A stretch of 64,000 nt of DNA from Periplaneta americana. Taxonomy: Eukaryota > Arthropoda > Insecta > Blattodea > Blattidae. The DNA lies in assembly GCF_040183065.1 (NCBI RefSeq), contig NC_091123.1, positions 109,838,821 to 109,902,820 of the forward strand, written 5' to 3'. The notes beneath the pieces were generated by a model that saw only the letters and a program-made list of their open reading frames with translations, had not been told where the DNA came from and made no database searches. Position 1 is the first letter of the stretch. Each line of letters opens with the position of its first letter. Below are positions 11,441 to 21,522 of this stretch, one piece after another. The position numbers were made by a program, and so were the translations under genes.

Positions 11441-11742
11441 CTTGACGTATCCACTGAGGCTGGCCGAGAGAGTCAGCGGCTTTGGAGGGCTGCCGCAGGC
11501 GCGATCTGGAAACCAAGTAAGACAACCAGAATGATGAGGAAAGGATGATGAGAGAGGAAAGGAAGTGACGAGAATGAGTGGGGTTCCATATGCCTGACAA
11601 AATTACTTGATATTCTTCCATAGGAGTGAGGGAAAACCCCCGAAAAATCCTCATCCGGGCACCTCGTCCCAAGCGGGAAATCGAACCCCGGCCAGCAGGA
11701 TTCGGGAGCGAAGACGCTACCATGAGACCACAGCGGTGGACC
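11441..11742 (-). mobile_element. SINE-4
   Basis: On the minus strand the head reads CCACCGCTGTGGTCTCATGG then a B box GGGGTTCGATTTCC. A central block GAGGATTTTTCGGGGGTTTT and a long body ending near the GAGGCTGGCCGAGAGAG complement follow. A second minus-strand copy without its head is at 37860-38112. The central block is shared with SINE-1 and SINE-5. Confidence 0.82.
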
Positions 11743-11841
11743 TCATCGTCTGGTACTGAGGACTGAGTTCTTATGCTGGTGGGCTTTGTTTCTCCATGAT
11801 CTGTCCTGGAACAGATTTGTTGATGTTTTTATGCAGCTTAT

Positions 11842-13026
11842 ATTTCTAAAGTTTATATGCCACATAGTGGATTAGCAGATGAGGAAGTGGAAGATATCTA
11901 TTACAAGATAGAAGAGGTAGTTGAGAAGGAGAAGAAGGGAGCATACGTAATCCTAATGGGCGACTGGAACGCAGTTTTAGGAGAAGGACAAGGTGGAAAA
12001 ACAGTTGGAAAATAAGCATTGGGAAAAAGAAATGATAGAGGAGAATATTTGGTAAATTTCTGTAAAAGAAATTCAGCGATTGTTGGAGATATATTATTTC
12101 AGCAACATAAACGAAGAAGATACACATGGACATGCCCAATGGCGAAAGCAGATATCAAAAAGATATATGTACAGGAAAGATTCCGAAATTGCTTAAAAAA
12201 TCCAAAGACTCTACCAGGATCGGATATTAACTCAGTTCATGTCCTGCTGATAGGTGAAGTAGATATTCTTATGAAGGAGATAAGAGAAAGACAAGTGACG
12301 AAAAACTGAAGAACGAAAAGAGCAGAAGAAAATTTGAAGCAAATTCAAATTTTCAAGAGAAAGCTGCTACATTAGAATCAACACCTGAGAATAGTAATGA
12401 GTACTGGACTCATTTTAAAAGTAGTATACAAACAACAGCAGAAGGAACTATAGGATACAAAGAAGGTGTGAGAATTAAGAAACCTTGGGTCACTGGGAAA
12501 ATGTTGGAGAAGATGGAGTAGAGGAGAAAATAGTAAAACATCAATACAGAAGAAGGTAGAAGAAACTACAGGAAACTTAACAACGAACTAAGAAGAGAAA
12601 CTGAAAAAGCAAAAGAAGACTGGATAAAAGATACATGTAAACAAATACAGGATCTAGAGAGAAAAGGAAGATATGATCATAAATGGAAGACGACGACAAA
12701 TAGCGTCGAAACGGGCCGTCTGTCGAAGGTAAATACCTTTTTAAGCAATTTTAACACTTTTAACGTGTGACAGAGTAAATTTTATGATTTAACAAAGTGT
12801 TAACGTGAACTTTAATCAATGAAGATATGATTTAATGTACCGCGAAGTAAAATGTTAGGACTTCACAAATAAGAACAGGAAATCCATGTGGTTGATAGAG
12901 GGCGACATCGGAAACGAAATAACAGATAAACAAATACTAAACATATGGACGAAATATGTAGAAGACTTATATGAGACAAGTAATCGTCCAGATGACTTAG
13001 CTATAGAAGCTGAGATGAAAGTATAG
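11842..13026 (+). mobile_element. LINE endonuclease-linker region, split by insertion
   Basis: The reading VYMPHSGLADEEVEDIYYKI, VILMGDWNAVLGEGQGG, LGKRNDRGEYLVNFCKRN, RRYTWTCP, then LKNPKTLPGSDINSVHVLL matches the apurinic-like endonuclease of a non-LTR retrotransposon. The GDWNA active-site motif is intact, but the usual SDH is replaced by SVH and there are stops after GGKTVGK and elsewhere. The linker toward the reverse transcriptase continues to about 12677, is interrupted by the 143-bp element 12678-12820, then resumes with KNRKSMWLIEGDIGNEITDK until about 13026, where similarity stops. It may be the 5' half of LINE-B or LINE-A; no overlap lets me decide. Confidence 0.82.
12667..12831 (+). 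mobile_element. 143-bp element with hammerhead-like sequence, 11-bp TSD
   Basis: The insert is 12678-12820, flanked by exact GAAGATATGAT at 12667-12677 and 12821-12831. It contains GACGACGACAAATAGCGTC, GAAACGGGCCGTC and TGTCGAAGG, then AAGGTAAATACCTTTTT. The related minus-strand copy at 24530-24655 has the hammerhead core CTGAGGA at the matching place; here it reads TGGAAGA, so this copy should be catalytically dead. Direct repeats of this length point to retroposition. No protein is encoded. It may be a fragment of a Penelope-like element terminus or an independent small retrozyme-like repeat. Confidence 0.75.
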
Positions 13027-13923
13027 GACGGGTTCCGCTCACATATAATTATAAGGATAAAATTATTCTGTAAGGAGTTAATATTAGCCTACACCGTAAA
13101 ACGTTTTACTGTAAGAATGATGGTAGTTCATTTGAAGCTTTGTAATGGTAATAATTTTATTGGCGGTTTACTCGAAATCGTGTATAAATATGTAATTGTT
13201 TTTAATATAAGTTGCGCTGATATAATCGACCGTGTTACTGGCTTTAAGAGTGATGGTCATTTCAAGAAAAAAAAATTGAAACTTTTCTCTTGAGTGTCAT
13301 ATTGAGAACGGCTCTGAAACGTACACGTCTATGAAATTGGTAGCGGCGATCCGTTTTCTCGAAGATGAAACCTGCTGAAAGGAGATGCCGGCCATTAAAT
13401 TCCCTTCCTCATCGGAGGTCAAGGATGTTCGATATTCTTACGACTTTTCTACTGTCATCCTCTTCGGTACATATTCGCTTTTTTTGTTGTAGCAAAGCTT
13501 TTGCCTCTTAAAATTATTCTGCGTTTTACTTTTTTTTAATGCGGAGATTCTTTTGTAATGTGGAACACCCATTTCTATAGACGCATGAGTTCATTTAAAG
13601 TGGCACGAAATGTGTTAGGAAGGAAGCATTTATTTTACTTCTGACATAATAAATGTGTGTACTATGGACTACTTTACTCACATGTTCTTATACACAAGTA
13701 GTTGAAATGAATTTTGTAAAACTGCATTTGAACTTAATTGGAACGTTTTGTAATTATGAACTGTTAAATAAGTATCATTTCCATACATTTCAGTTTTCTT
13801 ACTCTCCTATTTTTTAACTAACGTTTTAGTATACTTTCTCTAAAACGGTTGCTTTGGAGACTAATAACAGTCCACAAAATAGTGCGTAAGCAGACTAAAT
13901 TCTTTATAGTCTTCAAAGTGACA
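13027..13923. other. No recognised feature
   Basis: AT-rich, no recognised TE or gene. Confidence 0.5.
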
Positions 13924-14360
13924 CTTTAGCGGACTGATAAACAAAACATGTCATCATATAACGACAAATGCAAGGACTAATTTTTCATGCAAATACGTTA
14001 ACACCACATCTTCGTTTACAACATGACACCATTTACCTTACGCCATTCTTTAAAGTCAGTAATATGTTCTGGGATGTAGCTCATTTTAACAAAAAGTTTA
14101 AGCGTTCTTTATAAAAAAAAAAAACTCGTCGACATGTGACATAACTCCATACAAGGGAGTATTGTCTGACTCCGTAGTAACGAAAGCGAGTTTATTACAA
14201 TTATTAATAGTTAATATGATTATAAATTTGTCTTATACTAATTCAGATAGCTTTTAATAAAAATGTATCAATTACGTACACAAAAAACTTTAGCGGACTC
14301 ATATGATATTTTGGACTCCTCTTTGTCTCATTGGTAAGTCTCTAAATTCGTCCGCTAAAG
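13924..14360. repeat. Weak inverted-repeat unit with CTTTAGCGGAC
   Basis: CTTTAGCGGAC occurs at 13924-13934 and 14288-14298 in direct orientation and as its complement at 14350-14360. The outer pair could be short TIRs of an old MITE, but no TSD is evident. Confidence 0.3.
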
Positions 14361-14616
14361 CCTTACTTGCGTACTTGTTACATAAATATTATATTTTCTC
14401 TGCAGTAGTAGGCTAATATTATTGTATTATTACGAATATAATTTGCCTGGCAGTTATTTCGAGTGTGAAAAATAGTACATAGGAAAGACGACCTGAAGAT
14501 TTCGTCCCTTTGTAAGAAGTCACGTAACTGATAAACCTGTTGCGTGGGCTCCAAGCCAGATGGTCACATGTCTGAGACCGGGATTCATAGTTCCGCAGTA
14601 AGAATAAAAACTAGGG

Positions 14617-14621
<5 letters not shown>

Positions 14622-14682
<61 letters not shown>
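14622..14682. repeat. (TG)n microsatellite
   Basis: About 30 uninterrupted TG units. Confidence 0.95.
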
Positions 14683-14685
<3 letters not shown>

Positions 14686-15066
14686 TCTACTTCGAAAATA
14701 TTTATACTCCTAAATAAACCCTTTCCTTTTGTTATTGTGGAGGAATACGTAAATTCGCTGTTTTATTAATATAATAGGACAACACACAAGTTTACTGAAT
14801 TCAGTTATCATAATATATACTGTAGAATTTCATGTTTATGGTCATTAAAATTGGTACAAAACACAATTCAGGTAAAAGTATTATTCTTAATTTATATTTA
14901 TACTGCATGGAATATGCGTAATTGTTCATCCTTTACGATGCAATGTGCCATTCTAATTTTATGAAAGTTTATGGGTGTTATTGGTTTAGAGGAATGTAAA
15001 TTTTAATCAGAAGTCGAAGTATTTTAGTCCCTGCAGAAACGTTAATAACTAATGAAATAGAGGGCA

Positions 15067-15113
<47 letters not shown>

Positions 15114-15702
15114 GAAACTGTATTGAAACGTAGTGGCCGTGAGATTGAAATGTTTGAAAATCACTGGCATATTGCATATTTATTTTTCTGTTTCGTATAA
15201 AGACTCTTGTTCTGTTTTCTTCCCCAGAATTTAGTGAATTCGATATAAGACAGGAGTCCCGAAGCTAAAAATCAATCGAGGTTACATGTGACCTACTGTT
15301 GGTAATACCGCGGCAGTCTTTGCGTACACGTTTTCCATTATCGGTTTCGGATTATATTGAAATAGACTCACAACATTCTTCTTCGTTCAATATTGGGGAC
15401 CTAGTTTCGGAGCACGTCATTATTCGCCTAACTATTCATGATGTAAAAACTGAAGTATTTTTCAGTGAAATGCAGTTACTTGTTTCCAATATTAGTAGGT
15501 CCTCAATTATTACATTCCAATACAATAACAGTTTTCTTGTAATTCGTTCTTGTGAATGACAGTTTTGTTCTGATAATCCCTCTAAAATTATTTATTTCAG
15601 AATGTACACTAAATCTTGTATTGTCCACGAAACCATGACTTTACATTGTGCTAATGAAACACGGGTCCTCTACAGTAGGACAACCGTGAAACTTTTTCTA
15701 GA
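14683..15702. other. Unassigned DNA with (ATT)n
   Basis: (ATT)n spans 15069-15113. The frame 15299-15559 (86 residues) has no motif I recognise. Confidence 0.5.
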
Positions 15703-16421
15703 GTATTGAATAGAGATGAACAAAACTAAGTGCTGCTCTCGCTCGCTATGTTCGCTGCATTTGTCTTTCGAGTCTCGGATCGTCATTCTCGTGCGCTTCG
15801 AGTCTCGCTCGTCATTCTCGAAATAGCATTTGGTCGGCGAGGAAAGATTTCGTAACTGTGAATAACATACATCATTGAAATAAATAACATAAATATTTAA
15901 ATGAGACAAAAAGACAAAACAGAACAGTATCTTAGTTATCAAATTGTTCTGGTTCTGTTATGTGATATTAGCTATGGTGATATAAATAAAAAAAAAAAAC
16001 AATTCTCAAATAAACTTGGATTTCTAAGAAACATAAAACATTACAGTATCTTTTTACTTGAGACTACACACTTGATCTTAAACATATGAAAAGAAAATTC
16101 CTAGCCTTTTAATAAGGGTCTGGTAATTAAATAAAGACTGGGGAATGGATTATTATACACTGAAAGGTAGAGATAATGTTTCAAATAGATTGCTAGATTG
16201 TTTATACATATTTAACAGTTGCCAAAGTAGATAAAAGTTTAGTCAGGTATAAACAGCTGCTGACTTCTGGACTTCGGGAGATGATCAATATCAAGTCTCG
16301 GAAGACTCAGAAACCAGTCTTTACGTCAAGGACGCGACGTAATACATTGTCGTGCCGGTTTTCGACTTTGCGGGCGCTGTTAGTCTCGTTTTCTCGATCA
16401 TTGTTCATCTCTAGTATTGAA
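15703..16421. mobile_element. hAT MITE (703 bp) with 8-bp TSD
   Basis: The element is 15711-16413. Both ends read TAGAGATGAACAA (the right as its complement, TTGTTCATCTCTA). The exact target duplication GTATTGAA is at 15703-15710 and 16414-16421. The terminus and 8-bp TSD are classic hAT. Subterminal sequence is rich in CTCG motifs (CGCTCGCTATG, GTCTCGTTTTCTCG). No transposase reading was found, so it is non-autonomous. Confidence 0.9.
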
Positions 16422-17087
16422 GTTCAATATGAAATTTGTCGCATGTAAATGTGTTATTTTTAGACCCAAATTGGAATATTGTATTCTATGCGCGTTCAGA
16501 CAATCTTGTCATCAATTTGCCAATTTGTCAATGCTAATGTATGCTGAATCACGCATACTAATACAAGTAAACAAGCTCATCGTGGTCTCCATTTTTGTGT
16601 CTTTTTTTAGAATAAACCAAAAAGACTGAAGTCATACAGCTGTACGTACGGCTTCTGAGATGGATGCTGCAATTTCCGAGTGCATTCGCTGCTGGATTTC
16701 CTGTATGTCCATCTCTATACCCAAATTCGCGTTATCGTGTTAATTTTCGGAATATCTGTAAGCTGATGATATCTTCCGTCACAGAGAAACTGAATTACTT
16801 CTCTATGGTCTGTCTTCGACGAATTTCTCACCTCAACTGTCACAATCGAATGTCATTCCCTTCGTAGTCTTTTACATTAGCCGCTAGGACTTGTTCTTAT
16901 GGTTTAAACAGGAGGCGAAATAAGCTGGCTTCATTTTATATCTAAAACCATACATAAAGGTGGGAATACTATACTTCTAATTTTTAATCGATTCTACGAC
17001 CTTAAATTAGAGACAAAAGCACATGATGTAATAAAAAAATGTGTTGGAAATTATTAGTCTTTGATTTCTTTTTTCCCTAAGGCACCA
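16422..17087. other. No recognised feature
   Basis: Frames 16417-16629 and 16664-16867 have no recognisable motif. Confidence 0.5.
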
Positions 17088-18305
17088 ATGGTGTAACTCA
17101 GGGGTAGTGACTTCCGAGCATGAATTCGAATCCTGCTGTGGCTGATTACTGGAGACCGGATTTTAAAGGGAATTCCCTTTTTATTTCAACACAAAACATG
17201 CAATAATTAATTACAATGTTCAAAACTATCCTTCACCGACGAAATTATGTGTTTTTGACTTCCCTTTTTTAGTCCATATTCCCTTTTTTCCCCTTTTTTC
17301 AAAATATCTCTTATTTTGGTCCTTTTTTGACGGAATATCGCAAACATGTAGATAATTTTCCTAATTTTTCCGATAGGCCTATAACTTCCTGAGCAAGCGA
17401 AAGGGAATTCCCTTTTTTATTTCAACACGAAACATGCAATAATTAATTACGATGTTCAAAACTATCTTTCACCGACGAAGTTATGTGATTTTGACTTCCC
17501 TTTTTTAGTCCATATTCCCTTTTTTCCCTTTTTTGAAAACATCTCTTATTTTGGTCCTTTTTTGACGGAATATCGTAAACATGTAGATAATTTTCCTAAT
17601 TTTTCCGATAGGCCTATAACTTCCTAAGCAAGCGAAAATAAATATCGTTCTTCTTCTGATTCCAGACATTGAAAAACTAATAAAGTGTGCTGATTTAGAG
17701 TTCAGGATAAAAAGAAAAATTTTACCTCTGGTTTCAGTTGATGTTGAGCGATCATTTTCTGTTTATAAATACATTCTGCATTCAAAGAGGCAGAATCATA
17801 TTAAAACATATTGAAATGAATGTGATCAAATACAACACTTCCCTTATGTTTTGAAGCGATAAATATAAGGTTCTGTATGCTATGTATATCTGTGAATGTG
17901 CTGAAGTGTGTTTTCAATTAAAATAGCACTCTTTTGAGGGAGTAATATAGACCTTTTTGAAGTCTTTTTTTGACTATAACAAATACAACACTTTCCTTAT
18001 GTTGTGAAGAGATAAATGTAAGATTGTATGTGCCATGTATTTCCATGAATGTACTGAAGTGTGTTTTGAGGAGTAATATAGTCTTTGTCAAGTCCTTTTT
18101 GGTTATAACTTTCCCTTTTTTTTTTGTCCTTCTTTGATGAAACATTTGCCCTTTAAAATCCGATTTTTACTGATTACCTAGTTAGGGTTTTTCCGAAATT
18201 TTCCCCAACTATAAAGCGAATGTTAACTACTCACATGTGAATTATTGAACTTTTCTCGCCAAATGCCACCTCACTTATCACCAATTCTACCTACACTACG
18301 TAACC
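17088..18305 (+). mobile_element. SINE-5, split by a hAT element
   Basis: The head is at 17088-17149 (AATGGTGTAACTCAGGGGTA, B box GAATTCGAATCC). The body resumes at 18170 with CTGATTACCTAGTTAGGGTT, CCCCAACTATAAAGCGAATG and CACCAATTCTACC. Joined, these match the intact copy at 50403-50659. The interrupting DNA is 17150-18169. Confidence 0.88.
17142..18177 (+). mobile_element. hAT element with transposase C-terminus, 8-bp TSD
   Basis: The element is 17150-18169. The TSD CTGATTAC lies at 17142-17149 and 18170-18177. The TIRs are TGGAGACCGGATTTTAAAGG and the complement TAAAAATCGGATTTTAAAGG. The plus-strand fragment 17656-17814 reads LIPDIEKLIKCADLEF, then LVSVDVERSFSVYKYILHSK and RQNH, which is the hAT C-terminal dimerisation motif (S.ERSFS.YK). 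The rest of the transposase is missing. The left part contains two direct copies of a 235-bp unit (17165 and 17400) beginning AAAGGGAATTCCC, so each starts with terminus-like sequence. The right part contains a second, about 150-bp duplication (near 17826 and 17978). Confidence 0.92.
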
Positions 18306-18310
18306 ATACA

Positions 18311-19016
18311 TTTTATACGAGTGTCGGTTAGTTCCCTCCCGCGGTCAATTTCCACAGCCCAATTCCCTCCCTCTCGATTAAAGTCCTAAGATAATAATAT
18401 CCCCATTCCTTCCCGGCTAAATTTTATTTACAAATACAAGTAGTTCTCTTCACTCCTAATTACTGTACACGGTAATATTATTTGTGAACGCACTGTGATT
18501 GATTTTGTTTCTGCATACGCTGTTCAGCGCAATAATTCTATGCTTTCTTTGTAGCAGTGTTGACAGTGTTAACAGCTGTTATGTGGTTGTATTGGGTTAG
18601 TTACTACTACGACTAAGGTAACGAAAATTTTAAGTGAGAAGAGAAAGGACTTAATTTTATGTAATTGATTTAAATTCAGTTTTTAGAAGACATTGGAGGA
18701 CGGTGTACAAAAATGGACATGCATTAAAAAACGTGTAAGTGCTTCATTAAAACTGATTCAAATACTGAAATAATGATTGACCGAAATATTGAGGATGACC
18801 ATGAATGCGTTAGTTCCGATATTCTGAACCGAGATATTATAATTCGGAACTGTGGTAAACGCAAAACACAAGATATTAATTTGAACTTATGACAGTCCAC
18901 AGTCTGTAAGTGGGACGGGAAATTGTTTCCACTTCAGATGAGAGGAAGGGAATTGACCCATAACCTCCGTAAAGTTGATTTCAGATGGGAGGGAATCGGG
19001 CAACTCCGTTTTTTAC
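18311..19016 (+). mobile_element. MULE-like relic with FLYWCH-type zinc finger
   Basis: At 18714-18892 a plus-strand reading gives KWTCIKK, then after a frameshift CKCFIKTDSNTEIMIDRN, IEDDHECVSSDILNRDIIIR and NCGKRK. The spacing of CxC and H, followed by LNR and a KRK end, is like FLYWCH domains carried by insect MULE-type transposons. The outer boundaries are tentative: the ends 18319 (GAGTGTCGGTTAGTTCCCTC) and the complement at 19008 share GAGT and TTCCCTCCC, and TTTTATAC/TTTTTTAC flank them. No transposase DDE region is seen. Confidence 0.5.
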
Positions 19017-19581
19017 ACCGTCCTTATATACCGATTAAGAAAACACTAACAACTCAGTAGGCCTATACATAGAATACTATGCAAACACAGCGAACTCATG
19101 TAATTACAGTGTTTGTTACATTCGATTGTTCATCATTCTCACCAGTAAATCTAAAGTGATGATAATTGAGAAAGAATTCAAGAAAGCAGTCTGGTAGAAT
19201 CATTTATGAGACTTTGCTTATTGTGCATGTCTAACTGGCGGGTCAAGGTCAAATAATGGACTGCATTTGCCATATTGTGTGCTTACCCCAATCCTGGACC
19301 ATTCTCCTCAACTAAAGTCAGCTGGTTCACACATTTCAGTTCAATAACTCGTGCGTGGTTTGTACTTTTTACATGACCTTGGTCCGCCAGTTCGAAATGC
19401 ACAGATAATAGTAGAAGAAAATGGCTCCTTCGTTATGGCGACGACATCAATGTCATTATGTAAGCATCGGCAAGAATTCTGCTCGTTGCAATATTCGACT
19501 GTTATAAAACTTGATTTCGCATAATTTTGTAAACGATGATATTCGTGAAAATAATGTGCGGACAGTGTTGTACAAGTCAAT
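19017..19581. other. No recognised feature
   Basis: No repeat or coding signal recognised. Confidence 0.5.
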
Positions 19582-19842
19582 CGCAAAAGTGATAATACTT
19601 AATTACAAATGACTTTTAAAGAACTCGCAGGTCCATTTCCTCCCTCACATAAGCCCGCCATCGGTCCGTATCCTGTGCAAGATTAATCCACTCTCTATCA
19701 TCATATCCCACCTGCCTCAAATCCATTTTAATATTATCATCACATCTGTGTCTCGGCCTCCCCAAAGGTCTTTTTCCCTCCGGTCTCCCAACTGACACTC
19801 TATATGCATTTCTGGATTCGCCCATACGCAAAAGTGATAATA
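19582..19842 (-). mobile_element. LINE-A, 5'-truncated insertion with 16-bp TSD
   Basis: The insert is 19598-19826. The exact duplication CGCAAAAGTGATAATA is at 19582-19597 and 19827-19842. The minus-strand reading is MGESRNAYRVSVGRPEGKRP, LGRPRHRCDDNIKMDLRQVG, then DREWINLAQDTDRWRAYVRE and MDLRVL. Only the last 70 or so codons and the 3' tail were copied. The intact frame and perfect TSD suggest a fairly recent insertion. Confidence 0.93.
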
Positions 19843-20501
19843 TCATTGTTAAATGCGAAATGTATCTTGAGCATACTCGTAAACAGCAGGAACAGTCTTC
19901 TATACACATTATATATACACATATATGAGTGTTCATATTTTGCAAGAATAGGCCTATAGCCTAATGTTACAGTAAATTCTACAATGGCTGACGCACAAGC
20001 AATCAACAAGAATGTAAATACAAAACGTATAGAATTTTCACCCTGTGTGAATCTCATGAATTCTGTTAAAGTAACGTATACTGTAACATCACACCAATGG
20101 CATTTTGAAGTCACAATGTATATTCTATTAATTTTTTACGACTCTTACTTGATTTTAGTCAGGAGAAGTGTTTCTTAATTGCTTCTTTATCGAATAGCGG
20201 ATACTTCACTTTGCGTCATTCATACGAGAATCACTTTCTTTGAGAGACACGTCGAAGATTTGCCGTCATTGCTTTGCCGTCGGTGCACCATGAGAGGCAA
20301 ACTACATAGCACCGCATGATAATTAATGGAGCAAAATTGGAATGTCGGTGGGGGAAATGGGAGTACTCTGACATGTAGCCTACCACCAGGCACCTTCTTT
20401 GTCCATCATAAATTCCATTCGTATCTGCCGGGATTCTCTACTTTCTTTCGATGGGAAATCAAATTCATTTGCGCTACCCATTGTAGAATGAAGACGGTGA
20501 A
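19843..20501. other. No recognised feature
   Basis: No TE terminus or gene recognised. Confidence 0.5.
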
Positions 20502-21091
20502 TACTGGGTGTTCAGTTCAAAATGTGTCTTGGCTCGCTGTATGCCGTCATGTGGCTAGCTGATGAGCCTAGAGAGTTCAATCTTCCTACACTTCCGCAGC
20601 TCAGGTGTATAATCTAACAGGCAGAGAAGTTGGCTAGCAAGAACGGCGTTCATTCTGAAGAGTACGTGCCGATACATACGGTAACGCCGGTAGTGGCAGG
20701 AATGTGAACTGTTTGGAAATACGTACTGTCGGGATATGGGGAGAGGGTTAAGACGATTACTTACGTATTTGTTGACATTAACTTCGACGGTCAACATGGA
20801 CACGGAGCATTTGATTTGTGTTGTGGAATGTTACCGTACGCAACTGATGATAACAAATACCCTGCGTACGACTTGCCGGCGCAGTTCGAAAGAGGTTATG
20901 GTAGCACACAGACCGTACAGACCGCCATCTGTTGCTACGACGTTCAAGTTATACCGTACACGTTCTCAAGTTCAGATTGAAGAACGCCTTAAATAATAGG
21001 CAACTTCTCTAACATATAAGCTGAAACTCGCTTCAAATCGGTGACCCAACAACAGTGACGTCATGACACACTTTGAAATGAACACCCAGTA
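20502..21091. mobile_element. TIR element (586 bp), TA-flanked
   Basis: The element is 20504-21089. The left end CTGGGTGTTCAGTTCAAAAT followed by GTGTC matches the complement of the right end, CTGGGTGTTCATTTCAAAGT followed by GTGTC, at all but two positions. TA lies at 20502-20503 and 21090-21091, suggesting a TA target duplication. The frame 20736-20996 lies inside it and has no motif I recognise. Tc1/mariner relationship is inferred only from TA. Confidence 0.75.
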
Positions 21092-21132
21092 GTACAGTAT
21101 ATGCTTAGAATGGGAGAATTAAGTTAAGTTAA

Positions 21133-21455
21133 AAATATGTCCCGCGCTGTAACTTCGAGTTCTGAGGCTGGGCTCGAGTTGCGGAATGAGCGCTGGTTCG
21201 AGTTCTCATGGGGAAGGAATTTTATCGTGACATTTTGGCCAGTCTATGGGACTGGTGTTTACCTAGCATTGTGATGAATTTGAGAGCTACGATAGGCAGC
21301 GAAATCAGTTTCGAAAACCAGTTATAACGGGTCGTGCTAATCACACGTTTCCACACGTTGGATGATTGTTCACTTATGCTGAGGCAAAAGAACGTGAGGC
21401 AAGCAGTCAGTCGGCTGATCGTCCTTGGCATTCATGGGCTCTTGCGTCACATACG
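21133..21455 (+). mobile_element. SINE-3
   Basis: The head contains the B box GGTTCGAGTTCTC; the body includes GAGAGCTACGATAGGCAGCG, the CAGTTATAACGG block and a 3' part with GGCTGATCGTCCTTGG. A younger copy is at 35674-35992. The head here is diverged and the A box is not obvious. Confidence 0.78.
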
Positions 21456-21522
21456 GACGGAAGTTAGAACTGCAGTGCGTTAGAAAGTCCCCTTTGATGA
21501 GAAACCGTTAGTTGATTGGGAC

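Noticed and set aside
13924..14360. Confident MITE call for the CTTTAGCGGAC inverted pair
   Set aside because: Only 11 bp of match, a third internal copy and no TSD; kept only as a weak repeat feature.
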